Shown one piece after another: positions 57,838-64,000 of a stretch of 64,000 bases of DNA. The first letter of the stretch is position 1; each line of letters begins with the position of its first letter. A program made the position numbers and the translations under genes. The notes below the pieces were generated by a model, which did not search any database, was not told the origin of the DNA, and saw nothing but the letters and a program-made list of their open reading frames with translations. The DNA comes from UBA2231 sp964415175 (GTDB lineage Bacteria; Elusimicrobiota; Elusimicrobia; Elusimicrobiales; UBA9959), in the NCBI GenBank assembly GCA_964415175.1, contig CAYPYG010000002.1:1-64000 (forward strand). The letters are read 5' to 3'.

Positions 57838-59061
57838 CTACAGGCTTTTCCTCATCGCTTCCACCGGGCTCATGCGGGCCGCGTAGACGGCCGGGTACAG
57901 GCTCACCAGCAGCGTGAACACGAGCAAAGCCGAGGGGTAGAGCCAGAACTGCAGGGCCCTGAACTTGGGCCGCAGAGGCTCGAGTATCGTAACGCCGGCG
58001 TAATCGATGCCGGAATAGTCCAGGCCGTGAACGGCCGTCAGGTACGAAGAGAGCCAGCCGATGAAGACGCCGGCGGCCGCGCTTATGACGGCCAGCACGG
58101 CGGCCTCCCCGACTATTATCAGCGCCATGCGCAGCGGGCGCGTCCCGACCGCGCGCAGCACGCCGAACTCGAACATCCGCTCGTAGAGCGACATGAAAAG
58201 AGTATTGGTCACGCCCAGCGCCACTATGCCCGAGAGTATGACCGCCGTTATCAGTATACCGAAGGCGGACATGCCGCGCGCGGCCGCCAGTTCCGGCACC
58301 AGCTCCGGCCAGCCCTCGGCCTGGTTGTCCGCGCCGCCGTACTCCCGCCAGAACGGCAGCGAGGCGTCCTCGGCGTTCCTGACGTCGTGGAAGGCGAAGA
58401 CCAGCTCGTGAAAATTCTCACCGAGGTTGAACAGCTCCCGGGCCTTTCCTATGCGCACGAAGGCCAGGTTCGAATCCATCGCCCGCGAGCCGGAACGCAT
58501 GATCCCGCCGACGCGGAACATGCCCTGGGCCAGGTCGCCGCCGCCCGCCGACGCGGCGGTGAGGACCACCTTGTCGCCCAGGCCGACTTCCAGCGTGTCC
58601 GCCAGCGCCGCCCCTATGACTATCGCGTAGCCGTCGCCGGCGAGGAAATCGCCTTCCTTGACCAGGCGGGCCAGCCGCGAAACTCCGGACTCGGCCGCCG
58701 GGTCCAGGCCGTAGAGCATTACCGAACCCGAGTTGGACGGCGAGGCGACCATCGCGAAGGAGACGGTGCGCGGCGCGGCGGCTTTCACGAGCGGGTCGGC
58801 CGCGAGCCGGCCGAGCAGGGCCGGGCCGTCCTCGACGAACAGGTCGGGGTCCATCGCGTCGCGGAACCCCCTGCGGTGTATCTGCGCCTGCCCCATGAAG
58901 GTGCCGGTGGCGGTGTCGATTATCCCGTCGAGCATGCCGATCGTCAGCCCGTCGGTGAAGATAAGGGCGGCCAGGCCCAGCCCCACGGCCAGCGAGGCCA
59001 GGAAGGTCCTGCGCTTGTTGCGCATGCTGTTGCGCCAGGCCATTTTCAGATAGAAATTCAT
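57838..59061 (-). CDS. FtsX/LolCE-type ABC permease 1
   Basis: 407 residues. One N-terminal helix (about 17-37), a periplasmic domain (40-270) and three C-terminal helices (275-400) with ITAVILSGIVALGVTNTLFMSLYERMFEFGVLRAVGTRP, the FtsX hallmark. Partner of the next permease and the ATPase. The family either lifts lipoproteins from the inner membrane (LolCE) or drives envelope processes. It overlaps the other permease gene by four bases. Confidence 0.9.
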   Translation of the reverse strand: MNFYLKMAWRNSMRNKRRTFLASLAVGLGLAALIFTDGLTIGMLDGIIDTATGTFMGQAQIHRRGFRDAMDPDLFVEDGPALLGRLAADPLVKAAAPRTVSFAMVASPSNSGSVMLYGLDPAAESGVSRLARLVKEGDFLAGDGYAIVIGAALADTLEVGLGDKVVLTAASAGGGDLAQGMFRVGGIMRSGSRAMDSNLAFVRIGKARELFNLGENFHELVFAFHDVRNAEDASLPFWREYGGADNQAEGWPELVPELAAARGMSAFGILITAVILSGIVALGVTNTLFMSLYERMFEFGVLRAVGTRPLRMALIIVGEAAVLAVISAAAGVFIGWLSSYLTAVHGLDYSGIDYAGVTILEPLRPKFRALQFWLYPSALLVFTLLVSLYPAVYAARMSPVEAMRKSL

Positions 59062-60278
59062 CTGCTCCCCAGCGCCTTCACGGGCGTCACGCGCGCGGCC
59101 TTTATCGCGGGGAAGACCCCCACCAGCAGCGCGGCGGCTATGACCGTCGCCAACGGCCGCGTGAAGGTCTCCGCGGTCACCGCCGAGAGCATATGGGTGA
59201 ATTTGACGCCGCCGTAGCTTATCGGCTCGGGTATCGGTATGCCCGACACCGAGAGCCAGTGATTGAGGCCGGCGCCGGCCAGCGCCCCCGCGGCCGACGA
59301 CATCAGCGCCAGCAGGAAGACCTCGGTCATGATGAGGCCGAAGACGGCGGCGGGCCGGGTGCCCATCGCTTTCAGCACACCGTATTCCCGCGTGCGCTCC
59401 AGCACCGCCATCAGCACCGTGTTCAGGACCCCGACCGCCACTATCGCCATGATTATGAGGTTCGTGATATCGCCGCCCTTCTTATCGAGCAGCATGGCCT
59501 GGTAGAACTCTTTCTCCGTCACCTGCCAGGGCTGCACGTCCAGGCCCGGGTCGGCCAGCGCGGCCGAGACCCGCGCCGCGTCCTCGCGGGCCTCCCTGTA
59601 GTCGGTGAAGACCAGCACCAGCTCGTGCGCGCGGCCGCCCAGAGCCATGAATTCCCTGGCCTTGTCGATATGCATCAGGCACCAGGGCCCGTCGAAGGCC
59701 GACTCGGAGGCCGAAAGGACCCCGGCCACCCTGAAATTATCGTTGGCGATGGAGCCGTCCGCCCCCTGCCCTATCAGCGAGAACTCGTCGCCTATGCCGA
59801 TCGCCAGCGCCGAGGCCAGGCGCGCGCTTATGACGACGCCGGCCGAGGGGGTCTCCGGGATGAAAACGCCGGAAGAGAGCTGCGTGGCTATGCGCGTGGC
59901 GAGCCTCTCGCGCGCCGGGTCGAGGCCCATGACCTGCGCGCCGACGGTCTTGCTCCCGGCGAAGGCCAGCGAGGCGGCGTAGACGCGCGGGGCCCAGGCC
60001 TCCACGGCGTCAAGCCCGTCCAGGACGCGGCCGGCCCGCTCCGGGTCGTCTATCGTCCTGTAGAGCGACGGCTTGTCCAGGTAGCCCGCCGCGCGCACCT
60101 GCGCGTGGCCGGTGCGGCTGCGCGTGAACATGTCGATGATGGAGCCGTAGGTCCCCTCGGACATGCCCAGCGTCAGCGCGAACAGCGCGTAGCCTCCGGC
60201 CATCATCAGGCCGGTGAGCAGCGACCTCCGCCTGTTGCGGAAGACATTGCGCAGCGCCATGCGGAAGATCAGTTTCAT
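59058..60278 (-). CDS. FtsX/LolCE-type ABC permease 2
   Basis: 406 residues, paralogous to permease 1 with the same helix layout: an N-terminal helix, a periplasmic domain, and LIIMAIVAVGVLNTVLMAVLERTREYGVLKAMGTRPAAVFGLI near the C-terminal helices. Both begin with a similar FRMALRNVFRNRRRSLLT / LKMAWRNSMRNKRRTFLA stretch. Two different permeases plus one ATPase resemble LolCDE. Overlaps the upstream LolA-like gene by four bases. Confidence 0.9.
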   Translation of the reverse strand: MKLIFRMALRNVFRNRRRSLLTGLMMAGGYALFALTLGMSEGTYGSIIDMFTRSRTGHAQVRAAGYLDKPSLYRTIDDPERAGRVLDGLDAVEAWAPRVYAASLAFAGSKTVGAQVMGLDPARERLATRIATQLSSGVFIPETPSAGVVISARLASALAIGIGDEFSLIGQGADGSIANDNFRVAGVLSASESAFDGPWCLMHIDKAREFMALGGRAHELVLVFTDYREAREDAARVSAALADPGLDVQPWQVTEKEFYQAMLLDKKGGDITNLIIMAIVAVGVLNTVLMAVLERTREYGVLKAMGTRPAAVFGLIMTEVFLLALMSSAAGALAGAGLNHWLSVSGIPIPEPISYGGVKFTHMLSAVTAETFTRPLATVIAAALLVGVFPAIKAARVTPVKALGSR

Positions 60279-61036
60279 CGCATCTTCACGCGCTGCAGGT
60301 TGCGCAGCGTGAAAGTGTCGGCCGGCAGTTCGAGATCGAATTCGGCGTCGAGGTAGCGTATCGTGGTCACATGGCCCTTCTTGGCGACCGGGACCATGCG
60401 CATGACGCGCGGCATGCGCCGGCCGCCCAGTTCGGCCATGTCGGAGAATTCCATCGTCCGCTGCAGGCGCCCCTTCTCGTCGTAGTAGCGCTCGTTCACG
60501 GGCAGCAGGTCGTCCCTGCGGATCTCCAGCTCTATCGCCCCCCAGAGCGACACCGTTTCTTTTTTCGGTTTAAGCCTTATGTAGTACAGCGCCGGGTCGG
60601 TCTTCTCAGGGGAAAAGAACTCGCCGGTATAGTCGTCTATGAGGGTGCTCTCCTTGACCAGGTCGTCGTTGGTAAAATCCGAGCCCATCCAGGAGCCCAT
60701 CATCATGGACGGCGGCACCTTCATCACCTTGTTTATCTTGGGGAAGTAGTTCCACATCTCATTGCCCTTGCGCAGCGTGGCGGAGCCGGCGTCGCGGGCC
60801 GGGGATCTGACGCGGATAAAGGTCTTGTCGAGGCCCTCGGTCCAGAAGTCCATGACCAAAGTGCGGCTCCATTCGGGCGTGACTATGGCCATCTCCATGG
60901 CGGCGCGGGAGCGGTCGCTGCGGTATAGCCGGTCCACGCGGTCGAGCAGGGTTTTGACGTCGGTCGCGGGACCGGCGGAGGAGATGAGGGGAGAGAGGCA
61001 GCAAAAGAGCAGGAGAGCGGACAGGGTACGTCTCAT
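60275..61036 (-). CDS. Outer-membrane lipoprotein-sorting protein (LolA-like)
   Basis: 253 residues with a signal peptide (cut near ISSAGP). The domain AMEMAIVTPEWSRTLVMDFWTEGLDKTFIRVRSPARDAGSATLRKGNEMWNYFPKINKVMKVPPSMMMGSWMGSDFTNDDLVKES is the hallmark of the family annotated as outer-membrane lipoprotein-sorting protein (open beta sheet of the LolA/LolB type). It carries lipids or lipoproteins across the periplasm. First gene of the operon with two LolCE-like permeases, the ATPase and a beta-barrel. Confidence 0.92.
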   Translation of the reverse strand: MRRTLSALLLFCCLSPLISSAGPATDVKTLLDRVDRLYRSDRSRAAMEMAIVTPEWSRTLVMDFWTEGLDKTFIRVRSPARDAGSATLRKGNEMWNYFPKINKVMKVPPSMMMGSWMGSDFTNDDLVKESTLIDDYTGEFFSPEKTDPALYYIRLKPKKETVSLWGAIELEIRRDDLLPVNERYYDEKGRLQRTMEFSDMAELGGRRMPRVMRMVPVAKKGHVTTIRYLDAEFDLELPADTFTLRNLQRVKMR

Positions 61037-61169
61037 AGGCCCATGTTACCAAATGGGAGGGCTCCGGCATAAGCGCCCCCGGGCCCGGCCCAAGAGGCCC
61101 ACCCCGCCCTGGGAAAATTGCCGCGAAAAGACGGGACCTTGGCCGGTTACGTCCGGCCGCGCGGGCGGC

Positions 61170-61175
61170 TATCAT
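61170..61175 (+). promoter_or_regulatory. -10 box for a probably leaderless secreted-protein mRNA
   Basis: TATCAT ends six bases before the ATG at 61182, third case of this geometry. The 145-base region between the divergent LolA-like gene and this one has no other clear element. Confidence 0.45.
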
Positions 61176-61181
61176 ATATAT

Positions 61182-62294
61182 ATGATCAAAACCGTCCCCT
61201 TCCTGCTGATAGCGGCCTTCGCGGCCCCCGCCGCGGCCCAGAATTCCTTCGAAGATCTCGCCGGCCTGGACGCCGGGAGCATAAGCGGCCTGGAAGTACC
61301 CGGGCTGGCCGCTCCCTCCGAAAAGAGCTGGGGCGCCAATTACACGCTCCGGGGCGTCGTCACCAGCACCGAGGACGGCGTCTTCATAAACACTTTCGAC
61401 GGCCGCCTGTTCAGGCTGGACCTCTCCGACAGGAAGGCCCGCAAATTCGACGGCAAAACGGTGAGGCTGGAAGCCCAGGCCCGCCAGGCGGACGATCTCT
61501 CGATACTGAAAGTCGGCGATATAGAAGAATACACCCCGGGCGCGGACGAGGTCGTCCCGGCCCCCTACCAGCCCCGCCGCCGCCAGGCGCTGCTGCTGGA
61601 GAACAAGTCCGATGAGATAACGATGGGCAATGTCCGCACGATGAGGACCGCGGTGCCCGAAAAGGACTCCTACGACTGGACCAGCATGACGATGGACCCG
61701 GAGAAGATAAAGAACGTCTACTTCGTGAAGAAACCCTTCCCTCCCGAGTTCCTCGCCGCCCACTCCTTCCTGGTCTTCACTTTCGAGAAAGGGGCGCTGC
61801 GCGACGCCGAGGGCAACGAGCCGATGGCGCTGGCGCTGAGCATAGAGGCCCGGACCCGCACGGACCAGTCCTTCTCCCCGCTGACCGGGCTGGGCAGGAA
61901 ATTCGGCATCCTCTGGTCGCTTTCCACCTGGGAGGAGTACGCCGCCCGCACCATACACCACGAGGGTTTCCGCCTGGCCCCCTACCCGGTGCTCCTGGCG
62001 CACGACGAGAAGGTCCGGCTGCTGCGCGAAGCCATGACGCTCTCCGCCGTGGACCGCGAGGGCGAGTTCTACCACACGATAAAGAACAATTGCACGAACA
62101 ACCTGGTCATACTCTTCAACCGCGTCCTGCCCAAGGAGCGGCAGATAAAGATGTGGACCATCCCCTACATGGTCTACAACTTCCGCGCGACCATGCCGCA
62201 GATGGTGATAAACAACTTCCAGAAGCGCGGGCTCCTGGGCGAACAGTTCGCCGACATACAGACCCCCGCCGACCTGGCCACCGTGCTCCCGTAA
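61182..62294 (+). CDS. Secreted DUF4105-like protein
   Basis: 370 residues with a signal peptide (MIKTVPFLLIAAFAAPAAAQ). An N-terminal strand-rich part (NYTLRGVVTSTEDGVFINTFDGRLFRLDLSD, OB-like) is followed by a helical/papain-like part: FEKGALRDAEGNEPMALALSIEART and, near 305, YHTIKNNCTNNLVILFNR. The NNC followed by Asn pairs is typical of DUF4105 proteins, where the Cys may be a nucleophile and the earlier His part of the site. Role unknown; possible envelope peptidase or amidase. A terminator follows. Confidence 0.75.
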   Translation: MIKTVPFLLIAAFAAPAAAQNSFEDLAGLDAGSISGLEVPGLAAPSEKSWGANYTLRGVVTSTEDGVFINTFDGRLFRLDLSDRKARKFDGKTVRLEAQARQADDLSILKVGDIEEYTPGADEVVPAPYQPRRRQALLLENKSDEITMGNVRTMRTAVPEKDSYDWTSMTMDPEKIKNVYFVKKPFPPEFLAAHSFLVFTFEKGALRDAEGNEPMALALSIEARTRTDQSFSPLTGLGRKFGILWSLSTWEEYAARTIHHEGFRLAPYPVLLAHDEKVRLLREAMTLSAVDREGEFYHTIKNNCTNNLVILFNRVLPKERQIKMWTIPYMVYNFRATMPQMVINNFQKRGLLGEQFADIQTPADLATVLP

Positions 62295-62315
62295 GCCGTT
62301 CCCGCGCAAAAGAAG

Positions 62316-62350
62316 AAGGGCCGCGCTTTGAGCGCGGCCCTTCCGCTTTT
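62316..62350 (+). terminator. Rho-independent terminator shared by two convergent genes
   Basis: AAGGGCCGCGC / GCGCGGCCCTT stem with a TTTGA loop, then CCGCTTTT. Stops transcripts of the DUF4105-like gene and, with AAAAGAAG on the other side, probably glyA too. Confidence 0.8.
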
Positions 62351-62364
62351 AGTCCCGGCGGGAA

Positions 62365-63615
62365 TTACAACTCGAAGCCGGGGTACATCGGGAAGCCGGA
62401 GCAGAGCTGCTTCACCTGCTCCTTTATTCCCTTGAGCGCCTTGTCGTCGGCGTGCTTCTGTATGGCTTCGTCCACCAGGCCGGCGATGAGGGACATCTGC
62501 TTCTCCTTCATGCCGCGGGTGGTGACGGCCGGCGTGCCGACGCGGATGCCGCTGGTGATCATCGGCTTCTGCGGGTCGAACGGGATGGTGTTCTTGTTGA
62601 CCGTTATCCCCGCCTTGTCCAGCGCTATCTCGGCGTCGCGGCCGGTCACTTTCTTGGCGCGCAGGTCCACGCTCATCAGGTGGCAGTCGGTGCCGCCCGA
62701 CACTATGCGGTAACCGCGGCCCTGCAGTTCGCGGGCCAGCTTGCGCGAGTTTTTCAGCACCTGGGTCTGGTACTCCTTGAACTTAGGGGACAGGGCCTCC
62801 TTGAAGCAGACAGCCTTGGCGGCCACGGCGTGCATCAGCGGGCCGCCCTGGTTGCCGGGGAAGGTGGTGCGGTCCACGGCCTTGGCGTAGCAGCCTTTGG
62901 AGAGGATAAGGCCGCCGCGCGGGCCGCGCAGCGTCTTATGCGTCGTAGTGGTGACTATGTCGGCGTGCTCCACCGGCGACGGGTAGATGCCCGCCGCTAT
63001 CAGGCCGGCGTAGTGGGCGATGTCGGTGACGACGAAGGACTTCCAGATGTCGGCGGCCTTCTTTATGCGGGCCCAGTCCCATTTGCGCGAATAATTGGAG
63101 GCGCCGGCCATGATCAGCTTCGGGCGGTGCTTCTCCACCAGCTTGTCTATCTCGTCGTAATCGATCATCTCGGTCTCCGGGTTGACCTCGAAGGAGACGA
63201 TCTTGAAGTATTTGCCGGAGAAGTTCAGCGGGTGACCGTGGCTGAGGTGGCCGCCGTGCTCGAGCTTGAGGCCCAGCACGGTGTCGCCGGGCTTGATCAG
63301 GGAGAGGTAGGCCTCGATATTGGCCTGGGTGCCGGAATGCGGCTGGACATTGGCGTGCTCGGCCTTGAAGAGCTTCTTGGCGCGGGCTATGGCGAGGTTC
63401 TCGGCGACGTCCACGTGCTCGCAGCCGCCGTAGTAGCGCTTGCCGGGATAGCCTTCGGCGTACTTGTTGGTCAGCACCGAACCGAGCGCTTCGAGCACGG
63501 CCTTCGAAGTGTAATTCTCGGAAGCGATGAGTTCGAGGTTGTTCTGCTGGCGCAGGACCTCTCCCTTTACGGCGTGGTAAAGCTGGGGATCGTTCTTCTT
63601 TATCTCTTCGTACAT
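62365..63615 (-). CDS. glyA: Serine hydroxymethyltransferase
   Basis: 416 residues. Interconverts serine and glycine with tetrahydrofolate, the main one-carbon source. Landmarks: LELIASENYTSKAVLEALGSVLTNKYAEGYPGKRYYGG, HSGTQANIEAYL, DIAHYAGLIAAG and the Schiff-base Lys in TTTTHKTLRGPRGG. AAGGAG SD before the ATG. A GGGGAC hairpin repeat begins 16 bases upstream, so its promoter is either in or beyond that repeat. Confidence 0.97.
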   Translation of the reverse strand: MYEEIKKNDPQLYHAVKGEVLRQQNNLELIASENYTSKAVLEALGSVLTNKYAEGYPGKRYYGGCEHVDVAENLAIARAKKLFKAEHANVQPHSGTQANIEAYLSLIKPGDTVLGLKLEHGGHLSHGHPLNFSGKYFKIVSFEVNPETEMIDYDEIDKLVEKHRPKLIMAGASNYSRKWDWARIKKAADIWKSFVVTDIAHYAGLIAAGIYPSPVEHADIVTTTTHKTLRGPRGGLILSKGCYAKAVDRTTFPGNQGGPLMHAVAAKAVCFKEALSPKFKEYQTQVLKNSRKLARELQGRGYRIVSGGTDCHLMSVDLRAKKVTGRDAEIALDKAGITVNKNTIPFDPQKPMITSGIRVGTPAVTTRGMKEKQMSLIAGLVDEAIQKHADDKALKGIKEQVKQLCSGFPMYPGFEL

Positions 63616-63631
63616 GGTCTTCTCCTTGTTT

Positions 63632-63725
63632 GGGGACGCTGATTACTAAATGCCTAATTATTAACAGTCCGCGAGCCGAAAAAAACCTCTTGTGGATAAT
63701 TAGGCATTTAGTAATCAGCGTCCCC
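63632..63725. repeat. GGGGAC hairpin repeat (family R, copy 3) with a DnaA-box-like loop end
   Basis: A 94-base element. Arms 63632-63659 and 63698-63725 are perfect 28-base complements, starting GGGGACGCTG and then ATTACTAAATGCCTAATT. At the loop end is TGTGGATAA (63691-63699), the complement of DnaA box TTATCCACA, as in copy 2. It lies between a tyrosine phosphatase gene, whose stop begins at the outer base of the element, and glyA. Confidence 0.75.
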
Positions 63726-64000
63726 TAAATCTTACTATTTTTTATTCTTTCGAGAACGGCTGGCAGGGCTTTCTTGAGGATCGCCATAGCGGCGTCGTAG
63801 GCGGCCTGCCCCGCGCCATAGGGGTCGGGCAGGTCTCCTTCGAAGGTCGCGGCGTATTCCGACAGGGTGAAGGTCTTCTTGCGCGCGCCGGGAAAGGCGG
63901 CCAGCAGCGCGCTCTTATGCGCCGCGCTCATGGCCAGCACGAGGTCGGCCGCGTCCACCGCGGCCTCTTCGGCCGGGGAGGATTCGTGGCCCGGGTCTTC
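63725..64000 (-). CDS. Low-molecular-weight protein tyrosine phosphatase, C-terminal part
   Basis: The window holds the last 91 codons; the gene continues past 64000. The visible protein shows the second half of the LMW-PTP fold: DAADLVLAMSAAHKSALLAAFPGARKKTFTLSEYA and the general-acid loop LPDPYGAGQAAYDAAM with catalytic Asp. The active-site Cys loop lies upstream of the window. Such enzymes oppose tyrosine kinases of capsule export or arsenate-like stress response. Its TAG stop begins at the outermost base of the GGGGAC hairpin repeat. Confidence 0.85.
   Translation of the reverse strand, partial: EDPGHESSPAEEAAVDAADLVLAMSAAHKSALLAAFPGARKKTFTLSEYAATFEGDLPDPYGAGQAAYDAAMAILKKALPAVLERIKNSKI

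Overview
The window looks like chromosomal DNA of a Gram-negative, GC-rich bacterium. It encodes outer-membrane beta-barrels, a TolC/MacAB-type exporter, Lol-like transporters, KdsC and RfaE2 (LPS sugars), and a bacterial MutS/MutL pair. Two unusual traits are the frequent use of ATA for isoleucine in very GC-rich genes, and many genes with a -10 box only 6-8 bases before the ATG. My guess is an uncultured Elusimicrobiota-like lineage, but this rests on overall impression, not a marker search. Genes are packed with ATGA/GTGA overlaps. I saw no rRNA, tRNA, CRISPR array or transposase gene.

Layout. 0.3-8 kb: two-subunit FAD amino-acid dehydrogenase, then TolC / adaptor / MacB efflux. 8-12 kb: oversized GlmS divergent from an alanine-aminotransferase-like enzyme. 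12-22 kb: zinc-ribbon protein, secreted HHxxH protein, Dus, MutS, CheY-like regulator, GuaB, a five-repeat secreted protein, MutL. 22-31 kb: membrane proteins, PAS protein, nitroreductase, then a tightly overlapped pyrC-pyrD-pyrF-pyrE operon. 31-36 kb: CcdA, KdsC, epimerase; a small DNA-binding protein with paired GTTAAC boxes; prohibitin-like protein; a DUF2089 three-gene operon behind a near-consensus promoter. 36-41 kb: parAB with two perfect parS sites, a secreted protein, asd, a lipoprotein that appears to start at ATA. 41-47.6 kb: RlmN, secreted hydrolase, an array of hairpins leading into an AmgK-RapZ fusion and MurU, methyltransferase, TPR protein. 47.6-55.6 kb: a nine-gene minus-strand run mtnP-cdd-accB-TPR-accC-rfaE2-SPT-GNAT-response regulator. 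55.7-61 kb: LolA-like protein, two permeases, ATPase and beta-barrel protein. 61-64 kb: secreted protein, glyA, and a partial tyrosine phosphatase.

How parts fit. GlmS, the AmgK-RapZ fusion and MurU concern amino sugars and cell-wall recycling. AccB/AccC, the serine-palmitoyltransferase-like enzyme and its GNAT neighbour suggest fatty-acid and possibly ceramide synthesis. The pyr genes, GuaB, Cdd, MtnP and GlyA supply nucleotides and one-carbon units.

The most unusual content is non-coding. (1) A roughly 245-base leader before the AmgK-RapZ gene is built of alternating hairpins whose loops and spacers are conserved while their stems change in a compensated way. (2) Three copies of a dispersed inverted-repeat element occur at 7962, 46082 and 56944; the last sits inside the signal-peptide region of a beta-barrel gene and keeps its frame open. 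(3) Three 92-96 base GGGGAC hairpins have different but self-complementary arms. No mobilising enzyme is visible for any of them.
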